A stretch of 38,445 bases of DNA from Kutzneria sp. 744 (GCF_000568255.1 NZ_KK037166.1:8965435-9003879); one strand, 5' to 3'; shown: positions 1 to 10,038, counted from the stretch's first letter. Made by a program: numbers and translations. The notes: a model not told the origin generated them from the letters alone.

Positions 1-6
1 CATAGC

Positions 7-984
7 TCAGAATCCCATCAGGTACATGATCGCGATGTTGCAGACCAGCAGCGGCACCGCGGTCGGCAGCTGCGCCTTGATGGGGCCGTAGCGGTCCTTC
101 ATCTCCAGCAGCACCGCCGGCACGATGTTGAAGTTCGCCGCCATCGGCGTGCACAGCGTGCCACAGAAGCCGGCCAGCATGCCCACCGCGAACACGATCG
201 CCGGGTTGCCGTGGAAGACCTGCACCAGCACCGGCCACCCCACCGCCGCGGTCATCACCGGGAAGGCGGCGAAGGCGTTGCCCATGATGATCGTGAACAG
301 CGCCATGCCCACGCAGTACAGGATCACGGCGATCAGCAGCGAGCCCTTGGGCAGGATCGCGGACACGATGGTGCCCACGGCCGTGCCGACGCCGGCGTTG
401 GCGAACAGCAGACCCAACACGGCCAGCATCTGCGGCAGCACCGCCGCCCAGCCGATCGCTTGCAGCAGGCGGCTGCCCTCGGCCAGCGGCACGCCCAGCG
501 ACGCGTACCGCCGCAGGCCGCCGGCCGGGCGCAGCAGCACCAGACCCACCGCGGTGGCCAGCAGCGCGCCGACGCCGAGACCGGTCAGGGTCGCGGTTTC
601 CCGTGGCCAGCAAGGGCTTCCCGTTCACGGTGATCGAGGCGATCATCGTGGCGAAGATCAGCGCCCCAACGGAATCATCAGCGCGGGCACGAACAGCCTG
701 CCGCGCAACGTGTTCGCGGCGGTGATGCGCTCGGCCTGGCAGGTGGTGGCGATGGTCGTCCTGCCCAGTGCCCCGAATCCGGCCAGCCCGGCGATGATCA
801 GCACGGCCAGCCCGAGCGGCCACGCCGGGGCGGTCTTGTTGACGACGAAGGTGGAGTAGCAGAAGGACAATCCCAGCAACGCCCAGAACGCGGCACCGCC
901 GTACTGGGCCTGGCGGTAGCTGAAGCTCGCGCCGACCACGAAGAACAGGCCGCACACCCAGTACAGCCACTCGGCGTCGATCAT
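7..984 (-). pseudogene. DUF979 family membrane protein, reading frame broken twice
   Basis: Polytopic membrane protein of the DUF979 family, found beside DUF969 as a two-component putative permease; the substrate is not settled. The start ATG (982-984) overlaps the DUF969 stop as ATGA, so the pair is translationally coupled. The frame is open from 984 to a premature stop near 658 and open again, in the same frame, from about 600 to the stop at 7-9. Between them the DUF979-like residues (IFATMIASITVNGKPLLAT) lie in another frame. One missing G near 661-664 and a compensating indel near 602 would join everything into about 325 residues, the usual family length. The hydrophobic segments and the conserved-looking CGTLCTPMAANFNIVPA stretch near the C-terminus are intact. 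The mutation is therefore very recent, or the two indels are sequence errors. Confidence 0.75.
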
Positions 985-1667
985 GCCGGCACCTCCTGCT
1001 TGTCCGAGGTGCGGGCCAGGGTCCGGTCCAGCCACAGCAGGCGCGCGCCGTGGATCACGTACGCGCAGACGGCGGTGGGGATGGCCCAGACCGCGATCTG
1101 GAGCGCGTCCAGCTTCAGGTGGTACGTGCTGTCCACGAAGCTGGTGATCAGCAGGATCGAGCCGATGGCGAGGAAGATGTCCTCGCCGAAGAACAGGCCG
1201 ACCGTGTCGGAGCTGGCCGAGTAGGCCTTGACCCGCTCGATCTGGCGGTCCGACAGCTCGCCGTGCCGGCGGATGGCCGCGGCCAGGGCCATCGGGGCGA
1301 TCAGCGGCCGGACGGTCTGCGCCGGCCCGCACATGTCCTTGAGGCCCAGTGCCGCCGTGCCCTGGCGGATCAGCAGGTACGCGGCGAGCAGGCGGCCGGT
1401 GGTCAGCGCGCGGAGCCTGCCGATCAGCCGGGAGGCCTGCTGGAGCAGGCCGTACCGTTCGAGCAGGCCGATCACCGGGAGGGTGATCACGTAGATGGTG
1501 ACCGAGCGGTTGGTGGCGAAGCCAGTGCCGAAGGTGTCGAGGATAGCGAGCGGGTTGAGGCCGCCGAGCAGGGCCGTGACGATGCCGGAGACGGTGACGA
1601 CCAGCATCGGATTCAGGCGCAGCGCGAAGCCGATCACCACCAGGGCCACGCCGATGAGGACGACCAT
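981..1667 (-). CDS. DUF969 family membrane protein
   Basis: First gene of the DUF969-DUF979 pair, 228 residues, very hydrophobic, with about six membrane segments. The FFGEDIFLAIGSILLI region and the RLNPMLVVTVSGIVTALLGG N-terminus identify the DUF969 family. In other bacteria the pair often travels with pyroglutamyl-peptidase or 5-oxoproline genes, which suggests uptake of a small amide or amino acid derivative; that part is inference, because the genes beyond position 1 are not visible. The start ATG (1665-1667) is preceded by a near-perfect Shine-Dalgarno AAGGAGGT at 1671-1678, one of the strongest in the window. The stop overlaps the DUF979 start. An operator-like dyad lies about 35-58 nt upstream. 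Confidence 0.85.
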   Translation of the reverse strand: MVVLIGVALVVIGFALRLNPMLVVTVSGIVTALLGGLNPLAILDTFGTGFATNRSVTIYVITLPVIGLLERYGLLQQASRLIGRLRALTTGRLLAAYLLIRQGTAALGLKDMCGPAQTVRPLIAPMALAAAIRRHGELSDRQIERVKAYSASSDTVGLFFGEDIFLAIGSILLITSFVDSTYHLKLDALQIAVWAIPTAVCAYVIHGARLLWLDRTLARTSDKQEVPA

Positions 1668-1701
1668 GTGACCTCCTTCACGGGATGGGGGTCCCTGGAG
1701 G

Positions 1702-1725
1702 GTAGGTCTTGTTCAACAATCCTAC
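1702..1725. promoter_or_regulatory. Operator-like dyad before the DUF969-DUF979 operon
   Basis: An inner perfect 11-nt palindrome TTGTTCAACAA (1709-1719) sits inside outer arms GTAGG (1702-1706) and CCTAC (1721-1725). It lies 35-58 nt upstream of the DUF969 start, in relatively AT-rich sequence where the promoter should be. The shape resembles a GntR/FadR-type site; the cognate regulator is not identifiable here. Confidence 0.4.
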
Positions 1726-1882
1726 AAGATGGCGTGACGGTGGGTGATGGCCGACCCCGTGGCCCGGCTGGGTGAAACGTCCGACTTCCGGCGGGTACCG
1801 GGCGGTGCGCCTAGCCGGTCAACTGGTCCGACACTGCTACACCGTGTCACTTGCCCTGGAGTCACGGAAGGAAATCCCTGCC

Positions 1883-2698
1883 ATGCGTAAGCGCCTCTTC
1901 GGCACCCTGCTCGGTGCGCTGCTCGCCACCGCGGCAGTCACCGCCCCCGCAGTCACCGCCGCGGCCCCCGCGGCAATCGACTTCTCCGGCACGGTCGCCC
2001 TGAGCAACTGCTCGGGCTCCCTGGTCAAGCTGCCCGGCGCCGCCACCTCCGGCCCGGCCCTGGTCCTGACCAACGGCCACTGCTACGAGGGCGGCTTCCT
2101 CAGCCCGGGCCAGGTGCTGGTGAACAAGTCGTCCAGCCGCTCCTTCACCCTGCTGTCCTCGACCGGCGGCAACAAGGCGACCCTGCGCGCCACCAAGGTC
2201 GCCTACGCGACGATGACCGACACGGACATCACGCTGTACCAGCTCAACACCACGTACGACGCGATCAGGTCGAGCTACGGCATCAGCCCGCTGGAGATCT
2301 CCACCGCGCACCCCACGCAGGGCACCGCGATCAAGGTGGTCTCGGGCTACTGGAAGCGGATCTACACCTGCAACATCGACGGCTTCGTCTACCGCCTCAA
2401 GGAAGGCGACTGGACGTGGAAGGACTCGATCCGCTACACGCCCAGCTGCAACACCATCGGCGGCACCTCGGGCTCTCCGATCGAGGACCCCAGCGGCAAG
2501 CTGATCGGCATCAACAACACGGGCAACGAGGACGGCGAGCGCTGCACCGTCAACAACCCGTGTGAGGTCGACCAGAACGGAACCACCACGGTCCACCAGG
2601 GAACGAACTACGGCGAGGAGACCTACCTGCTCGCCGGCTGCATGACCGGCAGCACCGTCGACCTGAACAAGGCCGGCTGCGCCCTGCCCAAGCCGTAA
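1883..2698 (+). CDS. Secreted trypsin-like serine protease
   Basis: Chymotrypsin-fold (S1-like) endopeptidase, 271 residues, predicted to be secreted. Residues 1-30 form a signal peptide: MRKR, a hydrophobic core, then an Ala-rich region with likely cleavage after AAA or APA. The catalytic triad is visible as His66 (TNGHC), Asp115 (DTDITLYQL) and Ser196 (GGTSGSP). Cysteines pair plausibly (C43-C67; further Cys near 163, 189 and in the C-terminal half). The ATG at 1883 was chosen because GGAAGG lies just upstream and the signal peptide begins there; the in-frame extension back to 1772 has no signal-peptide character. It is a single gene, divergent from the DUF969 operon. Substrate specificity cannot be read from the sequence. 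Confidence 0.85.
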   Translation: MRKRLFGTLLGALLATAAVTAPAVTAAAPAAIDFSGTVALSNCSGSLVKLPGAATSGPALVLTNGHCYEGGFLSPGQVLVNKSSSRSFTLLSSTGGNKATLRATKVAYATMTDTDITLYQLNTTYDAIRSSYGISPLEISTAHPTQGTAIKVVSGYWKRIYTCNIDGFVYRLKEGDWTWKDSIRYTPSCNTIGGTSGSPIEDPSGKLIGINNTGNEDGERCTVNNPCEVDQNGTTTVHQGTNYGEETYLLAGCMTGSTVDLNKAGCALPKP

Positions 2699-2726
2699 GC
2701 ACCGGCCAAGCCGTAAGGACGTTGAG

Positions 2727-3713
2727 CTAGGCCGGCGGCGCCGTGGTCGCGCGCACGATGAGCTGGGTGTCCAGCTCGTCCTGCCGCACCTCGGCGTCCC
2801 GGTTGGCCAACCGGTCCAGCAGCAGGTCCACGGCCAGTCGCCCGGCCGGCACGACCGGCATCGCCACCGTGGTCAGCGGCGGCTGGCACAGCGCCCCGAA
2901 CATCAGGTCGTCGAAGCCGGTCAGCGACACGTCCTCCGGCACCCGCACGCCGCGGTCCCGTAGCCGTGCCAGCACACCCAGCGCCATGATGTCGTTGTAC
3001 GCCACGATCGCCGTCACCTTCTCGGCCATCGCGAGGTCCGCCGCCTGCAGGCCGCCCTCGTAGCGCGGCGGGAACGGCCCCATGTCGACCAGGTCGACGT
3101 CGTGGCGCTGCACGGCGATCCGCAGCCCCCGGCGGCGTTCCTTGTTGGACCACGAGGTGCGCGGGCCATTGAGGAAGGCGATCCGGTGGTGGCCCAGGGC
3201 CACCAGGTGGTCGACGACCTGCCGCATGCCGGAGCCGGAGTTCATCAGCGCCGCCGGCACGCCCCGCATGCGCCGGTTGAGCAGCACCAGCGTGGTGGCG
3301 TCGGCCAGCTCGCGCACCTGCTGCTCGTCGATGCCCGGCGAACACAGGATCACGCCGTCGACCTGCTTGGCCATGGCGCGCACCAGCTGCTCCTCGGCCG
3401 CCGGGTCCTCGTCGCTGTCGGCCACGAACACCGCGTGGCTCGCCATTCTCGCCTGGTTCTGCACGCCCTTGAGCACGCCCGTGAAGAACGGGTTGTTCAG
3501 GTCGGGCACCACGATGCCGATGTTGCCGGTCTTGCCGGTGATCAGGCCGCGCGCCGCCAGATTGGGCTGGTAGCCCAGGTCGGCCGCGACCGCGAGCACC
3601 CGTTCCCTGGTCGTGGCCCGCACCAGGTCCGGGGACGTCAGCGCGCGCGACACCGTGGCGACCGACACCTGGGCCTGCCGCGCGACATCGCGAATCGTCA
3701 CCGCCACCGACAT
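2727..3713 (-). CDS. LacI-family transcriptional regulator
   Basis: DNA-binding repressor of 328 residues. The N-terminal LacI helix-turn-helix is clear (TIRDVARQAQVSVATVSRAL, residues about 6-25), followed by the hinge helix (YQPNLAARGLITGKT) and a periplasmic-binding-protein-like effector domain (VVPDLNNPFFTGVLKGV to the C-terminus; VSLTGFDD near 275). The start at 3713 is preferred over an in-frame TTG at 3734 because AGGAAGG stands about 10 nt upstream. It lies 45 nt downstream of the dehydratase gene on the same strand, so the two probably form an operon. The best LacI-type operator (5501-5512) is in front of that operon, which predicts autoregulation by a sugar acid or a related metabolite. 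Confidence 0.9.
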   Translation of the reverse strand: MSVAVTIRDVARQAQVSVATVSRALTSPDLVRATTRERVLAVAADLGYQPNLAARGLITGKTGNIGIVVPDLNNPFFTGVLKGVQNQARMASHAVFVADSDEDPAAEEQLVRAMAKQVDGVILCSPGIDEQQVRELADATTLVLLNRRMRGVPAALMNSGSGMRQVVDHLVALGHHRIAFLNGPRTSWSNKERRRGLRIAVQRHDVDLVDMGPFPPRYEGGLQAADLAMAEKVTAIVAYNDIMALGVLARLRDRGVRVPEDVSLTGFDDLMFGALCQPPLTTVAMPVVPAGRLAVDLLLDRLANRDAEVRQDELDTQLIVRATTAPPA

Positions 3714-3758
3714 CCACCTGCCTTCCTGGAGCAACCGGAACTGTACGGGATCTTCGCG

Positions 3759-5465
<1,707 letters not shown>

Positions 5466-5500
5466 CTGCTACCCCCTCGCTCGCTCTGGACACCGTCATT

Positions 5501-5512
5501 GAAAACGTTTAC
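5501..5512. promoter_or_regulatory. LacI-type operator upstream of the dehydratase
   Basis: GAAAACGTTTAC contains the perfect octamer AAACGTTT with a central CG, the hallmark of LacI/CcpA-type operators; 10 of 12 positions are symmetric. It lies 36-47 nt upstream of the dehydratase ATG, in the expected promoter, and the LacI gene is in the same operon. Confidence 0.6.
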
Positions 5513-5558
5513 TGTGTGTTTCAGCAACCAGGGTACGCCCGAGGGAGCAGCACAGACC

Positions 5559-5603
5559 CCGGTGTGGGTTGACATGCGCGGCGGCTTCGTCAACCCACAC
5601 CGG
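5559..5603. repeat. 15-bp perfect inverted repeat with 15-nt spacer
   Basis: The left arm CCGGTGTGGGTTGAC (5559-5573) is exactly complementary to the right arm (5589-5603), with a 15-nt spacer. It lies between the divergent dehydratase and GGDEF genes, about 165 nt before the latter. There is no T-run on either side, so it does not look like an intrinsic terminator. A second perfect palindrome, CCAACGTTGG, follows at 5614-5623. The function is unknown. Confidence 0.6.
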
Positions 5604-5768
5604 CCCTCCCTTGCCAACGTTGGAAAAGTGCCCCGAAAAGCATTGTGTTCTTTCGACTCCGGTCTTTGGCCCGGCCGTCCCCGCGTTATCCCCTATCCTG
5701 AGCTTCACGTGATCGGGATGGGGACGGTGACTGATCCGTCGGCCAATTCCGGATGAGAGGGTGCTTGC

Positions 5769-7871
5769 ATGGGCGCGAGGGGTCCGCGTACCGACAACGA
5801 CCGGTTGTGGATCGGCTACCTGTCGGCGGGCGCTCTCGTCCTGCTCGCCTACTACCTGGTGCCGCCGGTCGGGGTGGGCGTCGGCGTGAGAATCACGCTG
5901 TACTGCCTGGACAGCGCCTCCGCCGCCGTGATGGTGATCCTCGGCATCGTCCGCCACCGCCCGCGGCCCCGGCTGCCGTGGCTGCTGCTGGGCCTGAGCC
6001 AGGTCGTCTACGCCGCCGCCGACACCAGCTTCTACGTCGCGCACTACGCCTTCGGCGTCCTCGACTACCCCGGCGTCGCCGACCCGCTCTACGTCGCCCA
6101 CTACCCGCTCGTGGTGGCCGGCCTGATGCTGCTGATCCGCCGCCGCACGCCCGGGCGCGACCTGCCCGGCGTGCTGGACGCCGCCGTGATCGGCGTCGGC
6201 GCGGCGATGCTGTCCTGGCTGTTCCTCATCGCCCCCAACGCCCGGCTCGACGCGCCGGTGGTGGTGAAGGCCTTCTCGCTGGCCTATCCGGTGCTCGACC
6301 TGCTGATGCTGACCGTCGCTCTGCGACTGATCCTCGGCGGCGGCCGCCGGCCCGCGGCGTTCTACCTGTTGACGTTCAACATGCTGGCGTTCGTCGCGGC
6401 CGACACGATGTACGTGTCACAGCAACTTGACGGCACCTACGTGACCGGCAACTTCCTCGACGCCATCTGGCTGGCCGGCAACCTGGCCCTGGGCGCGGCG
6501 GCGCTGCATCCGACGATGGCTCGGCTCACCGATCCGTCCCCGGTGCGGGACGCCAGCATCGGTCCGGCCCGTATCGCCGCGCTGTGCGGGGCGGCGCTGA
6601 TCGCCCCGGTCACGCTGTACATCCAGAGCGCGCGCGGCGACCTGCGGGACATCCCCGTGATCGCGCTGGCCTGCGCCCTGCTGTTCGGGCTGACCATCGC
6701 CCGGCTGGCCGGGCTGGTGTCCGACCAGCGGCGGCTGGCCATCACCGACGCGCTGACCGGGCTGCACACCCGGCGCTTCTTCGAGGCCCAGCTGCCCATC
6801 GAGGTGGCGCGGGCGCGGCGGGCCGGCGGCTCGCTGGCCGTGTTCATCGTGGACGTCGACCACTTCAAGTCGATCAACGACCACTACGGGCACCCGGCCG
6901 GCGACCAGGCCCTGATCGAGATCGCCGCCCGGCTGCGCGGCGCCGCCCGCGGCGGCGACGTGCTCTCGCGCTACGGCGGCGAGGAGTTCGCGCTGCTGGT
7001 TCCTGAGGCCTCGCTGAGCGAGCTGCACACCATCGCCGAGCGCCTGCGGTTGCGGGTCGCCAGCAGCCCCGTCGCGCTGTCCGAGGACACCTGGATCGCC
7101 GTCACGGTGTCCGTGGGCGCCGCCTGCTTCCCGTTGCACGGCGACAGTCCCAACGAGCTCGTCGCCACCGCCGACCGTGCCCTCTACGTCGCCAAGGCCC
7201 GCGGCCGGGACCGCGTTGTCGTCGGCGAGGCCGTCGCGACCAGCTCCGTCGTCGTCGCCGACCACACCGCGATGATCGACTACCTCAGTCACGTCGCCGA
7301 CGAGGTCGATGCCCAGCTGCACGCCCAGGATCACAGCCTGGCCATCAGCCGCTGGGCGCACACCCTGGTCACCGCGCTGGGCCAGGACGAGGCCACCGCC
7401 CGCAACGCCGAGCTGGCCGGGCGGCTGCACGACATCGGCAAGATCGTCATCCCCGAGGCCGTGCTCACCAAGCCCACCGCCCTGACCGAGGACGAGTGGC
7501 GCCTGGTCCGCCAGCACCCCGAGTACGGCTACCGCCTGGCCCGCATGGTCCCCGGCTTCGGCGTCGTGGCCGACATCATCCGCCAGCACCACGAGCGCTA
7601 CGACGGCAACGGCTACCCCTCGCGCCTCGTCGGCAACGGCATCCGCGTCGAGGCCCGGGTGCTGTCCATCTGCGACTCCTGGGCCGCCATGCTGGTCGAC
7701 CGCCCCTACCAGCCCGCGCTGTCCGTCGACGCCGCCGCCGAGCAGCTCCGCCAGGGCCGCGGCACCCAGTTCGACCCCGACGTCGTCGACCTGTTCCTCG
7801 ACCTGCTGCGCAAGGGCCAGATCGGGGACCTGAAGCGGCCCACCGAACTGACCCCCGAGCAGCAGGGCTGA
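5769..7871 (+). CDS. Membrane GGDEF and HD-GYP cyclic-di-GMP enzyme
   Basis: Protein of 700 residues predicted both to make and to degrade cyclic di-GMP. Residues 13-315 form about nine membrane helices, a possible sensory domain. The GGDEF domain (about 322-485) keeps the active site GGEEF (403-407) and an inhibitory-site RxxD (RGGD, 394-397) exactly five residues upstream. The HD-GYP domain (about 505-690) keeps HDIGK (554-558) and HHERYDGNGYP (607-617), the phosphodiesterase signature. Both catalytic halves therefore look intact, and the I-site implies product feedback. The start ATG 5769 follows GAGAGGG. It is monocistronic. In actinomycetes cyclic di-GMP controls developmental timing, which is the likely but unproven setting. 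Confidence 0.9.
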   Translation: MGARGPRTDNDRLWIGYLSAGALVLLAYYLVPPVGVGVGVRITLYCLDSASAAVMVILGIVRHRPRPRLPWLLLGLSQVVYAAADTSFYVAHYAFGVLDYPGVADPLYVAHYPLVVAGLMLLIRRRTPGRDLPGVLDAAVIGVGAAMLSWLFLIAPNARLDAPVVVKAFSLAYPVLDLLMLTVALRLILGGGRRPAAFYLLTFNMLAFVAADTMYVSQQLDGTYVTGNFLDAIWLAGNLALGAAALHPTMARLTDPSPVRDASIGPARIAALCGAALIAPVTLYIQSARGDLRDIPVIALACALLFGLTIARLAGLVSDQRRLAITDALTGLHTRRFFEAQLPIEVARARRAGGSLAVFIVDVDHFKSINDHYGHPAGDQALIEIAARLRGAARGGDVLSRYGGEEFALLVPEASLSELHTIAERLRLRVASSPVALSEDTWIAVTVSVGAACFPLHGDSPNELVATADRALYVAKARGRDRVVVGEAVATSSVVVADHTAMIDYLSHVADEVDAQLHAQDHSLAISRWAHTLVTALGQDEATARNAELAGRLHDIGKIVIPEAVLTKPTALTEDEWRLVRQHPEYGYRLARMVPGFGVVADIIRQHHERYDGNGYPSRLVGNGIRVEARVLSICDSWAAMLVDRPYQPALSVDAAAEQLRQGRGTQFDPDVVDLFLDLLRKGQIGDLKRPTELTPEQQG

Positions 7872-7874
7872 CGC

Positions 7875-7902
7875 TTATCCACAGGCTCCCCGTTTGTCCA
7901 CA
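7875..7902 (+). promoter_or_regulatory. Two DnaA-box-like sequences in tandem
   Basis: TTATCCACA (7875-7883, the classical DnaA box) and TTGTCCACA (7894-7902, the form usual in high-GC actinomycetes) lie in the same orientation 19 bp apart. They sit in the 116-nt gap between two convergent genes. No dnaA, dnaN or AT-rich unwinding region is nearby, so this is not an origin. The rest of the gap holds only a C-run and G-run near 7962-7981 that could pair weakly. Confidence 0.5.
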
Positions 7903-7987
7903 GGTCACCCGCTAACAAGATCGACCAGGGATCGCTGCGGGTAGGCTGGAGCCGGGGCTGCCCCCCTGGGAGTGGCGGGGGATGGAA

Positions 7988-8644
7988 TCAGGCCAGCTCG
8001 GCCAGGGTGTTCCAGAACATGAGCTCGTAGCTCTGGATCAGGCGGCCGTACTCGAAGGCGGCCTCGGTGCCGCGCCCGGCGTCCAGGCCGGCCTGCACGA
8101 TGGCGATGGCCGGCTCGTCGCCGTCCGGGGCGGGGGCGGCGAAGAAGTCGAAGAAGGAGCAGCCGTCGTCGTCGAAGCCGTAGTGCTGGCGCAGCCCGGC
8201 GGCGGCGGTGCGGCAGTAGTTGCCCCAGGCGGAGAAGTTGGCCACCACGGCCAGGGTGACGTCGGTGGGCTCGCCGTTCAGCGCGAGCCAGGCCAGGTAG
8301 GACGGATAGGCCTGGCAGCCGGCGAGGGGCTTGTACGAGCGAAGGTCCTCGTCGGACAGGCCGGCGGCGGTGGCGAACTTGCGCAGGTTGTCCAGGGCCA
8401 GGCCCTCGCCGGCGGCGAGGCCGGAGAAGAAGGCGCCGGCGGCCGGGTTCTCGCAGCGCGACGCCAGCACGAGGAAGCTGCGCCAGTCGCTGACGATGAT
8501 CCGGTGCTGCTCGGCGGCCAGCGCGGCGAGCGCTTTCCGGGAGGCCTTGCCCTCGGCGATCAGCGGCACCAGGCGGTTCTCGTGCTCGCCCGGGGCCAGG
8601 TCCTTGCGGGCGGTCTCCAGCAGTTCGCGGGCCGAAGCGGTCAT
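7988..8644 (-). CDS. TenA-like (thiaminase II / haem-oxygenase fold) protein
   Basis: All-helical TenA-family protein of 218 residues. Characterised TenA enzymes hydrolyse aminopyrimidines in thiamin salvage. The C-terminal SYELMFW motif (residues 205-211) supplies the usual catalytic Glu (E207). By eye alignment, the position of the active-site Cys of classical TenA (PCxW-type motif) is Ser138 here (NFSAW), so this looks like a Cys-less variant whose reaction may differ. The start overlaps the stop of the NCS1 permease gene as ATGA, so import and hydrolysis are coupled. I saw no TPP riboswitch (no CTGAGA or ACCTGAT-type core) upstream of the permease. Confidence 0.75.
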   Translation of the reverse strand: MTASARELLETARKDLAPGEHENRLVPLIAEGKASRKALAALAAEQHRIIVSDWRSFLVLASRCENPAAGAFFSGLAAGEGLALDNLRKFATAAGLSDEDLRSYKPLAGCQAYPSYLAWLALNGEPTDVTLAVVANFSAWGNYCRTAAAGLRQHYGFDDDGCSFFDFFAAPAPDGDEPAIAIVQAGLDAGRGTEAAFEYGRLIQSYELMFWNTLAELA

Positions 8645-10038
8645 CGCTGCGTGTTCCCCTCAGTGATCGACGGTCGTAGCCGCCGACTGAAGCCCAGCAC
8701 GGCCGCGGCGTTCGGTGTCCCGGCGACGACGGCGGCCAGTGCAGCGTAGATCAGTCCGGCCAGCAGCCAGGTCTCGACCGGCACGATGCCGACACCGGGC
8801 ACGGAATCCTGCCCCGGCAGCAGGCCGAGGCCCCACGCCCCGAACGCCACGGCGACGATCACGGCGATCAGCGCCGGCCAGTTGGCGAACGCGGCCTCCC
8901 CCCAGGTGGGCACTTCGTCAACTCGACGCCGCCGCAACCAGAACTGGTCCACGCACATCACCACGGTGGTGCTGGGCAGGGCGATCGACGACCAGCTCGC
9001 GACCGTGTAGAAGCCGTCCTGCACGTCCGGGAACTGCCAGGTGAACACGGCGGCGATCACGGCCATCAGCAGGCAGGTGTGCCAGCGCTTCCAGCCCGGG
9101 ATCGTGCCCAGCACGTTCTGGCCGCCGTTGACCATCTCGTAGTAGTTGCCGTCGTTGATCGCGACGATCAGCACCGCGGCCACGACACCGCCCAGCCACA
9201 GCGCCCCGAACAGCGAGTACTCGACGGTGTAGTGGAAGGCCGGCCCGAAGTCGTACTGGCTGGCCCCGGACAGCTCGGCCATCATCCAGCCGCCGGCCAC
9301 GAACAGCACCAGCCCCACCGCGAAGGCGATGCCGAACGCCGGCGCCGGCCAGAGGAACTTCGGCTTGCCGTAGCGCCAGGTGTCGGGCTCGTTGCCCCAC
9401 ATCACGGAGCCGATGGCCACGCCGACCCCGGTCAGGAACGGCAGCTCGGAGCTGGGCCGGGGCCGCGCCGACAGGGCGTCGTCGGGCATGGTGCCGATGC
9501 CCTTGACCACCAGGTACAGCACCCAGACGATCATCAGCGGCGCGGCGACCCAGCGGGCGAAGCCGGCGATTCCCTTGAAGCCGAACAGGTTGTTGGCGAT
9601 GCCGAGCACGGCCAGCACCACGCTGATCACGACCACGTGGCCCCAGCCGTAGAGGCCGTCGAACAGCGTGGCCAGCAGGTTGAAGGCGAACGCGGTCCAG
9701 CCGGCGGCCACGCCCACCAGCAGCAGGCTGACCAGGGCGGAGCCGAGCTTGCCGAGGATGGAGCGGGTGAGCAGGGCATGCGTCTGGCCGGTGGTGGAGC
9801 CCAGGTAGGCGGCCGGCAGCGCGTACAGGAAGTAGGCCACCGCGCCGATCGCGCCGGCGGCGATCGCCTGCAGCAGCGAGTAGCCGGCGTCGTGGTACTG
9901 GAAACCCAGGAACAGATAGGTGAATCCGGCGGCGAGCGTCACCCACAGGGCGACGAAGTGGTAGCGGGACCGGCGCTCGTCGGCCGGCACGATCCCGGCC
10001 GCGCCGGTCGAGTAGTCGTGATCTGTCGTGTCAGCCAC
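8641..10038 (-). CDS. NCS1-family nucleobase/thiamin-precursor permease
   Basis: Integral membrane transporter of 465 residues with about twelve helices, belonging to the nucleobase:cation symporter-1 family (purines, pyrimidines, hydantoins, thiamin or hydroxymethylpyrimidine). The family feel is given by FTYLFLGFQYHDAGYSLLQAI, the STTGQTHALLTRSILGKLGS segment after helix 2 and the GNEPDTWRYGKPKFLWP loop. The start is GTG at 10036-10038 preceded by GGGGAGAGGG. Coupling to a TenA-like gene favours an aminopyrimidine or thiamin-breakdown product as cargo (inference). The PucR-type regulator gene is 158 nt upstream on the same strand. Confidence 0.85.
   Translation of the reverse strand: MADTTDHDYSTGAAGIVPADERRSRYHFVALWVTLAAGFTYLFLGFQYHDAGYSLLQAIAAGAIGAVAYFLYALPAAYLGSTTGQTHALLTRSILGKLGSALVSLLLVGVAAGWTAFAFNLLATLFDGLYGWGHVVVISVVLAVLGIANNLFGFKGIAGFARWVAAPLMIVWVLYLVVKGIGTMPDDALSARPRPSSELPFLTGVGVAIGSVMWGNEPDTWRYGKPKFLWPAPAFGIAFAVGLVLFVAGGWMMAELSGASQYDFGPAFHYTVEYSLFGALWLGGVVAAVLIVAINDGNYYEMVNGGQNVLGTIPGWKRWHTCLLMAVIAAVFTWQFPDVQDGFYTVASWSSIALPSTTVVMCVDQFWLRRRRVDEVPTWGEAAFANWPALIAVIVAVAFGAWGLGLLPGQDSVPGVGIVPVETWLLAGLIYAALAAVVAGTPNAAAVLGFSRRLRPSITEGNTQR

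Noticed and set aside
7962-7981. C-run and G-run stem as a bidirectional terminator between convergent genes
   Set aside because: The pairing is short and imprecise and no T-run is present; too weak to list as a terminator.
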